DNA from: Paraphysomonas bandaiensis
Taxonomy: Eukaryota > Chrysophyceae
Direction: 5' to 3'
NCBI GenBank assembly: GCA_965644295.1
Contig: CBFFRP010000064.1
Location: 62,001 to 126,000 of the forward strand
Length of the DNA: 64,000 bases
Part shown: positions 33,703 to 45,729 of the stretch, piece by piece
Layout of the letters: the number at the start of each line of letters is the position of its first letter
Position numbering within the stretch: position 1 is the first letter of the stretch
Translations under genes and position numbers: made by a program
The notes under the pieces: model-generated
The model's input: the letters and a program-made list of their open reading frames with translations, nothing else
Told to the model about the DNA's origin: nothing
Database searches by the model: none

Positions 33703-35619
33703 TTACAGATATTTTGTAACATTTTTCAAAATTTTCTCTGGAAGACGTGAGAGTATTGCTCCTACATCGTGCGTTGGAGATCTCTCTCGAATTAAAAATA
33801 CATGCTTACGCTGTTCCCACCTCAATTCTCGTAAGGCCACAGGGTGTAAATCAGGAGCAGCCTCTAAGAGCACACGAGATACCATACTTCGTTGTGTTGA
33901 AGTAAAGCCAGTCTTAATCACCCATTCCTCATAGGGATTGAGTTCGATATTCTTAGTTCCCCGAACGGCTGCAGGGTCAGCTCTGACAATTGCGGAGAGT
34001 ATTTTAAGTTGTGATGAAAAGTGAGACTTACGGCGCCAAAAGTTACGAGCAGTCATAAGGTATCCCAGCGGAAAAGGAGGCCCATCGTACGCTTCCAGAA
34101 GAATATCCAACTTTTCAAAATATACGGATGAGTCGTCAATCTCGGAGTTCAATGCGAAGGCGAAGCATGCTTCATAATTTATCGGTATATCTGAAACCCG
34201 CGACGCTTTAATAATATGCTTTAAAATATCTACATGTCCGAACTGGGCTGCAAGACATATAGGAGTATAGCATACAGGAGCATTGACGCCAGCTACAGAA
34301 GATATGGCTTCCGGTGCCAGTTCTAGAATGAAAAGGAAGTTAGGGTACGCCGATTCTGAGTCCTGACTGCAGCATGTGTGATGTAATGGCAACCACCCGT
34401 AGTTACATCGGACACTCGCCCACGCTTTATCAACTTTCGTTATATTCGAACGAAGGAAGTTTTTATCTGCATGTGCAAGGTGGTGTAACGCAGTACGCCC
34501 TTGAGCGTCTCGAAGATACCATATGCTGCCATCTCCCCCCAAATCTTTATATTTCTCTTCCATGTACTTCAAAACGTCAGCTCGCGAGTTCCGAATCGCG
34601 AAATGATATGGATAAGATCCCCATGCGGCGAATGGTGCACCGTCTCCAGAGTCAAAATCTTCGGAGTCTCCGCAAGGAAGTGTAATTGCCTCTGGGTATA
34701 TATCACCGATGAGCTGAATGACAGAAAGCGAGAGGTTTTCTCTGCATGCCATATGAAGTGGATAGAACCCCTCATGCGAGGGTAAACGCACACTGGAAGG
34801 AGAAGAGGCAATAAGAGTTTGCAAAAAGCCCTCCGACCGATGACTAGGAGCTACATGAGCCTCTGCACAATAACACTCTTCGCAATCACATTTAGAGGGG
34901 TTCTCTGTTCTGTGAGCGAGGGCTAAGTGGATGGGGTGGTCTCCGCACTGATCTGCCATTTCGCCACCGTTTTGATTAGCTAAGAGCAGCAAAGTACTGA
35001 CCTCCTCACACCGGTTGAAGTACACAGAAAGATGAATAGGAAGGCGAAATCCAACGTTATTAACAACCCCAGTGGTACCGAGGATTCCACTTCTGTCAGT
35101 TGCCACCATCGCACCACGACTATACTCATCTAGAAGAAGAGAAACTACACCTGCATCGGTGTTTCCCGCAGCCGCATAATGCAATGGTAGCGCTCCCTCT
35201 TCATTAGTAACATAAATTCCCTCTGGGTATACTAGCAAAAGACAAGTCACACATTCCAATGAACCGTCAAAGGCGGCGTTGTGTAGTGGTATGTTTCCAT
35301 GGCGATCAGGAATTTGACAGGCCTTCGGAAAAGAATTCACTAATAGCCTGATAACTCGCATGTCACAGTGATTTTGAACAGCCATTTGAAGAGGAGTACT
35401 CTTTAATTTCGAATCTTGTTTTGCGAATAAAGATGGATGAGACCGTACTGCTCTAGCGATATCGTGATATTTGCCTTTAGATAACAGTACACTCATATCT
35501 AGTTTACGTTCATTGGATTTTATGTTGCCATTATTTGTATTGTCGTCATGAGAAGACATGCAGAAATCCACACGCTTTGCATGAGTGATACAGTCGTCTG
35601 TTTCTTCTGGAGAATGCAT
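33703..35619 (-). CDS. ankyrin-repeat protein
   Basis: Single exon of 638 aa. Ankyrin repeats bind other proteins; this one has no catalytic domain. At least eight degenerate repeats are visible between residues about 55 and 490, e.g. STPLQMAVQNHCDMRVIRLL, HGNIPLHNAAFDGSLECV, EGALPLHYAAAGNTDAGVV, HEGFYPLHMACRENLSLSVI, QGRTALHHLAHADKN and YTPICLAAQFGHVDILKHII. A Cys-rich insert (CDCEECYC) falls in one loop. The LL..YPEG linker style and the hydrophobic C-terminal motif LPEKILKNVTKYL resemble large ankyrin families of stramenopile algae, and I use this as weak evidence for the host group. No signal peptide or membrane helix, so it is probably cytosolic. The partner is unknown. Confidence 0.9.
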   Translation of the reverse strand: MHSPEETDDCITHAKRVDFCMSSHDDNTNNGNIKSNERKLDMSVLLSKGKYHDIARAVRSHPSLFAKQDSKLKSTPLQMAVQNHCDMRVIRLLVNSFPKACQIPDRHGNIPLHNAAFDGSLECVTCLLLVYPEGIYVTNEEGALPLHYAAAGNTDAGVVSLLLDEYSRGAMVATDRSGILGTTGVVNNVGFRLPIHLSVYFNRCEEVSTLLLLANQNGGEMADQCGDHPIHLALAHRTENPSKCDCEECYCAEAHVAPSHRSEGFLQTLIASSPSSVRLPSHEGFYPLHMACRENLSLSVIQLIGDIYPEAITLPCGDSEDFDSGDGAPFAAWGSYPYHFAIRNSRADVLKYMEEKYKDLGGDGSIWYLRDAQGRTALHHLAHADKNFLRSNITKVDKAWASVRCNYGWLPLHHTCCSQDSESAYPNFLFILELAPEAISSVAGVNAPVCYTPICLAAQFGHVDILKHIIKASRVSDIPINYEACFAFALNSEIDDSSVYFEKLDILLEAYDGPPFPLGYLMTARNFWRRKSHFSSQLKILSAIVRADPAAVRGTKNIELNPYEEWVIKTGFTSTQRSMVSRVLLEAAPDLHPVALRELRWEQRKHVFLIRERSPTHDVGAILSRLPEKILKNVTKYL

Positions 35620-36641
35620 ATATATATAGTTCTATATAGGTATGTATAGCTACTGTATGGTATGGTAATACGAGATACAGAGGCTACAAGGCTGCGATAC
35701 AGCTACCTTATGAACACTCTCTACACACCACTGATTGTGGCTGAATAATATCCTAATAATTACTTGTAATAACTCGATTATGTTATGGGATAGACCTGCA
35801 GTGGTGTAATTATGTATATATGGAGAGATTGTACTGGAGGTGCAGCAGTCCAAGCCACACTCACCACTACTTGGCGAAACTATAAAAATTTGTCTATATT
35901 TTAGATCGGACAAAATTACGTTAGGAATAAAATTGAATGTAGAAAACAATAATGAAAGGAGAAATTGTAAAAATGTGAATATAAAATAAAAAATTGGACA
36001 ATTGAAAATGGAAATTTCTTGGTCCACACAATGCCCCGGTGTTCTGTTCGACGGTTTTGGGGGATCTAGAAATCCGATTGTAGAGATGCATATCTCCAAA
36101 AAACACTAGCTTTTTAGATTTTAGTTGCGAAAGATCTTCTAAAACTCCGTATTTTTTGTGGTGTATGATGGTAAATGCAAATGACGATCATGCTGTTGCA
36201 ATTATATCGTAGTGTACTGCTGCATGGTACCCCTATACTGGTACAGCAGTATCATGCTAATGGAGTACATTACATTCCTATAGGAATATACATACAACTG
36301 TCTACGAGTAGATCCATATACACATACACCGCACACATACATACACGTATCGGCATCCTTTGTATATTTTTGTTCAAAGATGCCTCGAATATTGAGACAA
36401 CAATTATCTGTATTCCAGCTGTAGTTGTATCACAGTAATATAGAGAATATTTACTTCAATTTATTCCCGAAAAATAAGATGCTACACATACAGTACCTGC
36501 CTTCATATATATAAGATAGCCACTGATCTAACACATATACAGGTCCATTAACCCCCCTCCCCTCCTCCCCCCCCTTTACAGCATCACTCATATACCTCAT
36601 ACACACCACATCACGCTATCAAACACTCAACATCACTAGCA
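35620..36641. other. intergenic with MITE copy 4
   Basis: Open frames at 35650-36106 are AT-rich and unconvincing. Near 36210-36250 are TACTGCTGCA and TACAGCAGTA. The MITE at 36348-36483 is followed by ACATATACAGGTCCATTAAC and a C-rich tract (36551-36576) just before the GH92 gene. Confidence 0.5.
36348..36483 (+). mobile_element. 140-bp MITE copy 4
   Basis: Left end TATCGGCATCCTTTGTATAT, core TTCAAAGATGCCTC, right end CGAAAAATAAGATGC; the outermost right TIR bases are missing. Confidence 0.9.
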
Positions 36642-39600
36642 ATGAGGCATATATCAGTAATCTTAACAGGGACACTCTTATATCACGCTTTATGTATAGA
36701 AAACCCTGAAAACTTCGTGAATTTATTAGCAGGGACATTCACAGATGGAAGATCTTATTCAACTGGCAATACGCTACCGTTAATAGGTCGTCCATGGGGA
36801 TTTAATCACTGGGCCCCACAAACTACACCACAAAATAAGAAATCTAGTTCATGGTGGTTTAATGGGAATCATCATGTACTTACTTGGCTTAGATGCACTC
36901 ATCAACCGTCTCCATGGATTGGGGATTGGGGATGGTTCTTATTTATGCCTATGATTGGACCGTATACTGATAACCCGCATTACTGGTATGATTTGTACTG
37001 CTGATGTAGTCATATCATGTTTGCACTACTTGATATATTTGCAATATAAAGGTGGGAACCGCGAGGTGCAGTTATCAAGCCCCATTTATTTGATGTGACT
37101 CTAGCCCCTCAAGGAATGAGAGTTGAGTTAGTTCCAACTGACCACGGGGCAACCCTTCGGTAATGTCGTCATCTTTGACTGCAATGCACCTGTTGTCGCT
37201 GTATAGAACACAAGTTTGTGAGCGAAAATTTTGTACTGTATATTGGCTTCTTTATTTATCGCATGCATTTCACCGAACGATACAACAGATGAAATATCCT
37301 TTGAATATATTCTGTGCAAGTTTTGTTTTCCAAGTACCTTGCTCTGACTTTTTGTACTACATAGGGTATCGTTCCCACGCAATTCTGAATCAAGTGAAAA
37401 ACGTGTGTGCTTCAGAGAAGGAAACTGGGAATCTAAACAAGATATTCTCAGTTCTCCTTACCTCACTGGGGTGGCTAGACAGGTGAATCACGTGGGATAA
37501 ACTGTAGTTGTTTACTTATGTGGTTCTTTGGCACTTGTATATATATGTGCATGACTTCTGGATGTGTATGTACTTATGTCCTCTCATTTTGCAGGTGAAT
37601 ACCGACCGTATGCGAGTTCCTAATTTTGGCCTGTACATTCATGCCGTCAGCCTTACTCCAGCAAAGACCGAAGATCATCATGGTGTCGCATGTTTTAAAT
37701 ATGGCCCTCGAGATAGCACAGTTGAAGTTAGAATCGCGACGTCTCTCATCAGTCCTGAACAAGCGAGATTCAATCTCGAACACGAAATGAGCTCAGGAAC
37801 ATCTTTCGACGAGCTCAAGCAGGAGGCACAGGCGGTTTGGAACAAGTGAGTTGTGATATATCAGGCACTACTTTCTAAGTGCTATAAAATGAATTGTTAT
37901 AGTGCTTAATATGATGCGGCGTGTTAGACGATTACATGTAGTACAACTTAGAGTCAGATTACGGCTGATGATTTTATATGAGTCACTTTGTTCTTGGCAG
38001 AGACTGATAGTTGTGTCAGGTTGTTGAAGCGGGTTAACGTAGTTGACGCTGGTCCAGTGTCAGGAGATACGACAAAATATCTGACGACTTTTTATTCTGG
38101 CTTATACAGAGCCCTGACATTCCCCAGACGAATAGGTCAGTACCCACAATTTAGTGCTGGAGGGTTTGATATCAGCTGCTACCCTCAAGCAGGTTAATAT
38201 TAGTACAATGTTTTAATATTATGTCCTACATAGATGAAGTGGACCGGAATACAAAGGAGCTAGTTCACTTCAGTCCCTACGACCAACAGGGGAAAGTGTA
38301 CAGTGGTCCGTTAGTCACCGACAACGGTTTCTGGGATACTTTCCGGACTGTGTACCCTTTACTGGGGCTAGCTTATAGGAATGAGTTAGGTAAAAATATA
38401 TTTTTATAATTGTATTGGCATTTGACTCATACTTTTGTGAAAACTGAGAATGAATATATGTGAATATGGTGTTATTCGGTGCCATTCTGTTGTAACTTTC
38501 ATGCACGCCAGGTACTATTGTAGAGGGTTGGTTGAATGCATACCGCGAAGGGGGGTGGCTTCCATCCTGGGCTAGTCCAGGCTACCGCAATTGTATGGTT
38601 GGAACCTTCGCCGATGTGGTTGTTGCGGATGCTGTCGTAAAAAAGATAACGGGGTTTGACTATGAGACAGCACGACTTGCCTTAAAAAAAGACAGTTTCG
38701 AGGAGCCCCCGGGGCATGTCGGCAGTGCCATGGGTGAGCTCACTGTATAAGTATTTAGTCATGGCATCTCAACTCTATTAAATGCGTTCCTCTTTTGTCT
38801 TATGATGTATACAGGTAAGGAGGGACTGAATGAGTACTCCCGCATCGGTTTTGTGCCCACGGACCATGGTAATATGGAGGGAGTGAGTCGCACTCTGGAC
38901 TTCGGCTTCGCAGATTACGCCACTGCCCGAGCATTCGAATCACTTTTAACTGATGAATTGTATATTCGTCAACACGCAGACAAGAAGACTGAGTTAGCTG
39001 AGGACATTTCTCGACTTGATTCACGGTGGCCTCGAGCAGTGAAGAGTCAATTTTCTCCTTTGCATGGGCTCATGGCACCGAGAAGGGGAGATGGTACTGT
39101 GGTTAGATCATTCGACCCTCTCGAATGGGGGAATGGTTTTGTAGAAGGAAATTCATGGCATCATTCGTTTCCTCCGTATGCGCTGAAAGAACTTGCGGCT
39201 TTGTATGGAGGAGAAAGTAAACTGTTGAATAAGTTGCATGAAATGTTGGATACGACTTCTGATTTCAGGTGAGACCTGAATGCTATTCAAGTTTGGTCTG
39301 TGTGAAATATATATTCGTGCATGTGTATATTTTTCTATAGTGGTATATCTGACTCATATTACCTATCCGAAGGGTCGGGAGCTATCGCCAGGAAATTCAT
39401 GAAATGACTGAAATGCGATCACTAGCAATGGGTCAGTACGGCCATAACAATCAACCTTCTCACCATATCCTTTTTCTCTTCTCTCTACTGGGGGAACGTG
39501 AGTCTACGGAGAAATATGTGCGAGAGGTTATAGAACGAGGGTATGGAGTAGATTTTTATGCGGGTAATGGTTAAAGCACTTGTGCGATCAATGTAGTCAT

Positions 39601-40771
39601 CACGCTCTTCTTAATGCAGGAGATGAGGATAATGGGGAACAGGGAGCTTGGTTTGTCTTGGCCTCTGTTGGTTTATTTTCGGCAACCCCAGGCACTGAGG
39701 ACTACAATTTGAATACTCCTCTGTTTAAGCATGTTGTGGTATCTCGTGATGACACTGGAACTAATGTCGGGGAGTTACATATCATTTCGGAAGGAAGTTC
39801 TCCCACTTCAATACATACTAAGCGCATCTACCTTAATGGGCGTGAGATAAATTCTGCTACAGTGAGGGACAGTGAGATTCGTAGCGGGGGAGTACTCCAA
39901 TATGTGCTGAACGAAGGGGAGGAACTTATTACTATGGAGCAAGCGAGGTCTATGCTGTCTCCGCACGCTGAATACGACAACAAGCTGCAGAAGCTGAATG
40001 ATGAAATTAAATCGCTACAGTCACAGCTCAGTGGTAAGTGATATCAGTATGCTGCTTGAACATATACGCACTAGGTGCAAATTTTGATATATGAAATATA
40101 TGTTCAGAGGTGTCCAGCAAAAATATTGTTGCTCCAGCTGCAGCTGAAAATGTCCCAGAATATATGAAGCTTCGACAGGCACCAGGTGACTTATGAACTC
40201 ATGCTTACAGTATATTGTCGATACTCATAATCGCCACTTGAAATGTGGTTTGTATGGTTTACGGTTTACTGTTAGTGCTCTAATCGAGTAGAAGATTTAT
40301 GTCCATATATTTTGTGATTTCAGAAGAATATATATAGTTGATTCACTTCTGTCTGTATTAGATATGCATGGAGATGACATGGCCTCTGTCATTCGGTCTA
40401 AGCATCTCAGAGAAGAGACAGCTCAAGGGGAAATAGATTGTAATTCTCTCAATAACATGGAAATCGGTCTGCTTGTCGTGACTGTGAATCTTGCGATTTT
40501 ATGTTTCATGCTAATACTTCAGTTGCATAAAAGATCTGTGCAGCATGGTGATGATTTTGGTAGGTATTCTTTTATTGCACTAAATTTTGTGACCATGTAT
40601 ACTACAGGTCACGGTATGAACATGAATGGGTCGTATGGTGATATTGTGCGTACCGTTACATGCTGTTGTAACCCGATGTTCGTTACACAATGCTTGGTGC
40701 GACTACTGGGGCTGGAGACGGTGCATTCAGTGGTAGGGAGACCCAATAAGAAAGAACCTCATACTGTTTAG
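36642..40771 (+). CDS. GH92 alpha-mannosidase-like protein, membrane-anchored
   Basis: Thirteen exons: 36642-36985, 37052-37159, 37365-37482, 37595-37845, 38020-38192, 38234-38389, 38512-38733, 38815-39268, 39373-39563, 39620-40033, 40108-40185, 40362-40559, 40608-40771; 2871 nt, 956 aa. GH92 enzymes are calcium-dependent exo-alpha-mannosidases. Seen: signal peptide (MRHISVILTGTLLYHALCIE); the N-terminal sandwich NLLAGTFTDGRSYSTGNTLP; catalytic-domain motifs DNGFWDTFRTVYPL, LPSWASPG, SRTLDFGFADYATARAF, EIHEMTEM, NQPSHH and AGDEDNGEQGAWFVLASVGL (region of the catalytic Glu). After it come a short coiled coil (KLQKLNDEIKSLQSQLSG), a membrane helix (IGLLVVTVNLAILCFMLILQ) and a basic Cys-rich tail, so it is a type I membrane protein of the ER/Golgi or surface. 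The splice into exon 9 uses a weak CGAAG acceptor. It may be a glycoprotein-trimming or scavenging enzyme. Confidence 0.88.
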
Positions 40772-41888
40772 ATTCCTTTTCTTAGTCATAGTTAGTTAAT
40801 AGATAGAATGGTACAATAGTAGTTGACGTGGACATGTATAGCGACATGTGTGCTGCGCTGTATGACTACTACATTGATATAATAATGAATATTGTTTGTG
40901 TAGTGTGTAGCTCAATGCAGACTAATATCTCAACCACTATAAAGCGTGATTGGAGTAGGAGAGGAATCACTACTTTGGTTGAACGTATTGTGCTCTTTGA
41001 AAATTCATTGCTAATTCAAATGCGAGACCGGGATATAGACACCAGGACACACGCCTTATCACCTGATATAAACAGGTCCCAAATGGATAACGACCAAATG
41101 TGTCATTAGTTACATTAATATCTCTTTCTTGACAATCGAGTCATTAAAGTGTTATCGTTTGATCTTTTCGGTAGTTTGTCGTTTGTCACCATAGGCAATC
41201 CATTTATAGTTGGAAATAGCTCATTCTTTAAGTAGACTCTATTCTCGTACATTGTGTTCAAGTGCCACACTGAATATTTTAGATTCTAGAATATAATCCA
41301 TATTCTAATATTTGAAAGCTACGGTTTCTTTCTTCTTGACATTATTAAGCTACAAGAATAAGTTCAGCTCGGTCCGTAGTGTATATGTGTATATACTCTG
41401 CTCAATACCTTCAAGGTTTAAGATATCTATGAGTAGTTTGGCAATCATATTACGGATTACGGATCCTGCATTACAGGATACTGCAGACGAACTGAAGTGT
41501 ACTGCGAACCTGACGTACAGCAGTATTTACTTGGCATTATTCTACTGTTTTCTTCAATTGAATCCAGGGATATTTAAAGTTTTGGTGCTTCGATTAGGAT
41601 AATACAACTGTAGTGTGATACTACAAGTGAGTAGCAGTTATTCAGTTAACTGTATTGAAGAAACAGAATGCAAGTAGCGATACTTAAGATACAGAATAAC
41701 ACACAGATACCAAGTATGCAAATAGGTAACGGTGGCAATGAAGCACATGCAAGACTTCTTGCAGATTTAAGACTGTAGCAGATTCGAATCTGCTGCAAAC
41801 TTGGATCTCGTTTCTGTATTCACTGTGAAGCAGGCAACCACCATATGACTCCACACATCAAGACTACTTTCATCTCTACATGATAGTG
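40772..41888. other. intergenic, no gene recognised
   Basis: AT-rich; open frames at 40828-41109 and 41312-41602 show no family features. There is a perfect 18-bp palindrome at 41777-41794 (AGCAGATTCGAATCTGCT). Confidence 0.4.
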
Positions 41889-42282
41889 AGATAAGACAGA
41901 GCTAACTATACAGTACGATGTTCATGTCCATTATTTCTGGATACCCATACATCGTACAGTGCCATCACCATCAGTCACTAGAAGACTCTTCAATCTAGAA
42001 CGTATTTTCAATTATCCTTCTATACTTGAACAGCTACTTGTTGGACAAAGAGAAACAGTGATATGTGTGTCAGGTACTGTTGCAAAGAATGAAATCCTTT
42101 CGCTTCTTAAGGTTCGACAAAGAGAACTCACACAAATGAGGGGTATGATTATTGCTCTTGTATACACGTTTTAATTATTATATCTTAGACATGGAAATAC
42201 GGGACAGTGTGTACATGTATGTACCTGCCGAGGATATACTTCGGATGAAGAAGAGTTGGAGGCTTTAAGTGTTAAAGCTCAA
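41889..42282 (+). pseudogene. two-exon reading frame, probably transposon-derived
   Basis: Open from 41889 with no ATG at its start. The frame covers RRLFNLERIFNYPSILEQLL and VICVSGTVAKNEILSLLKV, and a GTATGA donor near 42146 could join TCTTAG at about 42188 to give EIRDSVYMYVPAEDILRMKK before a stop. The 3' part lies in the inverted duplication described below. I recognise no family; the neighbourhood suggests a transposon ORF fragment. Confidence 0.3.
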
Positions 42283-42750
42283 AGAGCTCAGAAAAAGTTT
42301 GGACAACATTCGTGAATCGTGCAATCAGATTCAAGAAGGAAACACGAAAGCATTGGAAGAAGTGTCTAAGTCGAGGTCGCAACGAAGGAGATATGAGCTC
42401 CGTTCTGAGGCTGAAATGACACCATTTGAAAAAGAAGTTATAGAACTGGTAAGGCGTGTTGTTGTTGCTTTTTCCAAGTAGACGACATCTCCGTCCGGAT
42501 CTGGAAATGCTTCCACATGACCTCCGCTCAATAATTCACCAAGTGTTACTTGTCTTTAAGTGCTTTGGCTACTAAACAGAATAAAAATATGACCTATTCA
42601 ACTTACACTTCTTCCAATGCTTTCGTGTTTCTTTCTTGGATCTGATTGCATGATTCACGAATGCTGTCCAACTTTTTCTAATCTCTTTGAGCTTAACACT
42701 TAAAGCCTCCCATTCTTCTTCATCCGCTGGTATATCCTCGGCAGGTAAAG
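42221..42750. repeat. inverted duplication (arms 42221-42364 and 42605-42750)
   Basis: The left arm runs from CCTGCCGAGGATATA to GCATTGGAAGAAGTG. The right arm is its reverse complement, from CACTTCTTCCAATGC to TATATCCTCGGCAGG, with few changes. In addition, the 40-bp segment TAGTTATAGAACTGGTAA... at 42751-42790 repeats 42435-42475 directly. The arms encode a charged helical segment (NIRESCNQIQEGNTKALEEV). Confidence 0.85.
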
Positions 42751-43266
42751 TAGTTATAGAACTGGTAAAGCGTGTTGTTGTTGCTTTTTCAGGTACTCAT
42801 AGGCTTTTACTTTACGTTCTACTCGCTTGTACACTTCTATGATTATTTGATTCATATATATATGATTGAATTGATTATTTTTGTTGCTCTTACCGATTTC
42901 TGGTTTCGTTTCGATTTTTGTTGAGTTCTGGTTTATGACACCAATAATAATGCACAATACGTGAGCGATTGTAATTTTACGTAGAAGTGCTTAACATTAT
43001 GTTCAACGAACAAATATTCTGGTCGCGTGAACTTTTTTGTATAGATTAAGTCAAATTAATGTAATTTTACCTAAGCTATCAGCTACCCATAGATAGCTGA
43101 GAGCTACGCAGAGAACAATGAGGTCACAGCAGGTAAAGTAAAACTAGAAACTGGAAATGTTCCTCAGCTCAATATAATACTTAAATATTCAATAAGCATA
43201 AATGCGATTATTCTCGGGCTATTTGTACTGAGCCGCAATTTTGGTGGAGCAACATCCAAGAAAGAG

Positions 43267-43720
43267 TTATAACGACAAGTATGAAAAATACGTAGTATAG
43301 CCTATTTTACATACTACTTGACATCTGTGCACGTTATATTGATCAATGAAAGCTACGCTTTGGCTTATCTTTCCGAAGGACCGCTCAATTCCAATTCGCT
43401 GCACCGAGATGCCTAACCCCGGGTAGTGGACCAAAACGTCAACAATCATTCCATCTGGAGCACTGACACATTGCAAACCGTGCACACGGTGATTACCATG
43501 ACAAATTCTTGCATGCTTGATATCAAGTCCACCAGGTTTACAGATTGGCAAAGGAGTATATCTTATCTACCGCGGCAGCAGGAAATAAAAGGCCGAGTTT
43601 ATGACGAATTACGGCATTGTATGTCTCGTACAGATAACAAGGAAAGCAGTGTTATCGTACACAAGGTGGTGGCTGCGCTGAACGACAATATCAATTGTCG
43701 CATTGAGAATTGTCAGTGAG
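43267..43720 (-). mobile_element. PIF/Harbinger-like (DDE_Tnp_4) transposase relic
   Basis: The minus-strand frame (43267-43551) contains HARICHGNHRVHGLQC, VSAPDGMIVDVLVHYPGLG and IGIERSFGK, matching the order in Harbinger-type transposases of YxxHxRxHG...PDG...YPG. The frame has no intact N-terminal or catalytic continuation, and flanking frames are broken, so it is a decayed copy. Confidence 0.6.
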
Positions 43721-44649
43721 TCTCTTATATGACGCCTACCGACTTCACAGTATTAAAAATGCCCCACTTGAACAACTTCTCCTGCATTCACAGGCAATGT
43801 CCACAATAAACCTAGAATTCACCCGAATTCTGGAGGTTATGCTTGGCTTGTAATCGTGATAGCGCTTGAGTAAGTAGAAATGCGACTAGATTGTGCACTA
43901 GATGAGAGAACATGTATGATAGTCTTCCTGCCTTCTACTCATCGAGCTACATGCATACCTTCATGCAATACAAGCCTCTGCTGCATATGAACAATGCTGA
44001 TTATACATGCTATAGAAGAATGAGAGTCCCGCGATGTAATTTTGTACAAAATGTGTACAATTTTACAACAAGTAGATGGAAATACCGTACTGTTCAGTCA
44101 AAAAATACTGGACAAAAACGTGTTGTAATAGTGTTGAGTATAAAATCAACCTTTTTGGTTGTGTGTGATCATCTGAAAATACAGAATAAAACAAAAAAAA
44201 CTGGATTTTCTTGCCTGGTTGTCACATTCCCTGATCGACATACTTTATTCCCACACACACAACAACATACGTATGCATCTTGTTTTGCGGAAATAAATTG
44301 AAGCATAAATCCTCTATATTAATAACATAAAACTACGGCTGGAATACAGATAATTGTTGCCTCAATATTAGAGGCATATTAGAACAAAAATACACAAAGG
44401 ATGCCGATACTATACACTATGGACAGAGCATAACACTAGCATATACACACACAGGTATGCATACGTCATATATACAAGTCTGTTAGTGAACATCATGCCC
44501 CACAATTACAATCCACATACATTACAATCCATCCCTCCAGTCTATCTCTGATTATACTAACTAATAGAATAGCTCGTGAGGCTCTGGATACACTGAATCT
44601 ATAGCATACTACATACACTAGACGATACGTTATATACTCCATCTGCCGT
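43721..44649. other. intergenic with MITE copy 5
   Basis: AT-rich. The MITE at 44283-44410 is the only recognised element. A TACACACACAGGTATGC string lies before the TPR gene. Confidence 0.5.
44283..44410 (-). mobile_element. 140-bp MITE copy 5
   Basis: Reverse-orientation copy with AACTACGGCTGGAATACAG, AATTGTTGCCTCAATATTAG and the terminal AAAGGATGCCGATAC. Confidence 0.9.
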
Positions 44650-45729
44650 ATGAATTTCACTGATTTATTTCGTGCATGTGCATGTGAAATGGATAGTTAT
44701 GATGATCATCCTTCCACCGACACAACAGCTAACTCCAGCACACATTCTACAGTGAGAGTTACTAATCACCTGGCGACAATGCACTACAATCTTGGATGCT
44801 CTTTACAGGAAGAAGGCAAGCTACGAGAAGCGATTGATAGCTATAAGAATGCATTGGAAGTGGATCCAAGTTACTGTGATGCCCAATACAACCTTGCCAA
44901 TGCACTTCAGCTATCAGGTAGAATTGAAGAGGCAGAAATCGAATACAAGAAAACCATTGATCTTAACCCCAGTCACCAACTCGCCTACTATAATTTAGGA
45001 TACATATATTTTAATGACCTCAAAGATCCATGGAAAGGCATCGAGATGTTAAAAAAGAGTCTTGAGATTGACCCCACTGATGTTGATGCACAGATCAATA
45101 TGGCTTTAGCACTAAATGATCTAGGGATGATAGATGATGTCATCAATTGTTACCAGTACATCATAGAACATAATAAAGGGTGCGTAATGGCGCATTTTAA
45201 CCTGGGAAATGCGTATTTAGATGCAGGACGTATAGATGATGCACTGGCTTCTTTTCAGGTGAGTATGTTTTGTACTTATTGACTGTCTGTTGTGATGGTG
45301 CGATGTGCAGCACGTTGTAATGTTGGATCCAGAGCATGCAGATGCGTACTTCAATATGGCACTTATGCACCAGGAACAAGCCAATGACGAGACGTGTACA
45401 GGTAGTGTTCTTGCCAATGTCTACCTCTCGTGGAATTTTTTCTTGCATTTTCGTGCCTGTGTATATTTCAAATTACTTTGGAGATGCTGACACAGTCGTC
45501 GCCTAAATTTATAAGTGTATGTCTACTTAACACGCCGCACTCATTTATGAGCTGTTTATTTATAACATTTTCTTGAGTAGACAGTACTGTACGCGAAATG
45601 GAACTGAGCAAGGCGCTTAGATGCTACCGGGCTGTTGAAGAATTAGGCAGCAAGGTTGACGAATCCTTAGTTGAGGAAGCTCGCCGGGCAATATATCAGA
45701 TCGAAGCTCTGAAAATATCTTTAAGTTAA
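44650..45729 (+). CDS. TPR-repeat protein
   Basis: Spliced model: 44650-45258, 45311-45401, 45581-45729 (introns 52 and 179 bp); 849 nt, 282 aa. It consists of about six tetratricopeptide repeats, e.g. TMHYNLGCSLQEEGKLREAI, CDAQYNLANALQLSGRIEEA, QLAYYNLGYIYFNDL, VDAQINMALALNDLGMIDDV, MAHFNLGNAYLDAGRIDDAL and ADAYFNMALMHQEQ. These closely follow the O-GlcNAc-transferase/BBS4/IFT-type TPR consensus with Asn and Pro at the usual places. Splices sit inside repeats and keep the 34-residue period. There is no catalytic domain or membrane segment, so it is a scaffold or adaptor of unknown partner. The start codon is the first ATG; an alternative is the Met at codon 15. Confidence 0.88.

Noticed and set aside
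41761-41850. tRNA-like TTCGAATC string
   Set aside because: It is part of a perfect palindrome; no cloverleaf or A/B box arrangement could be drawn.
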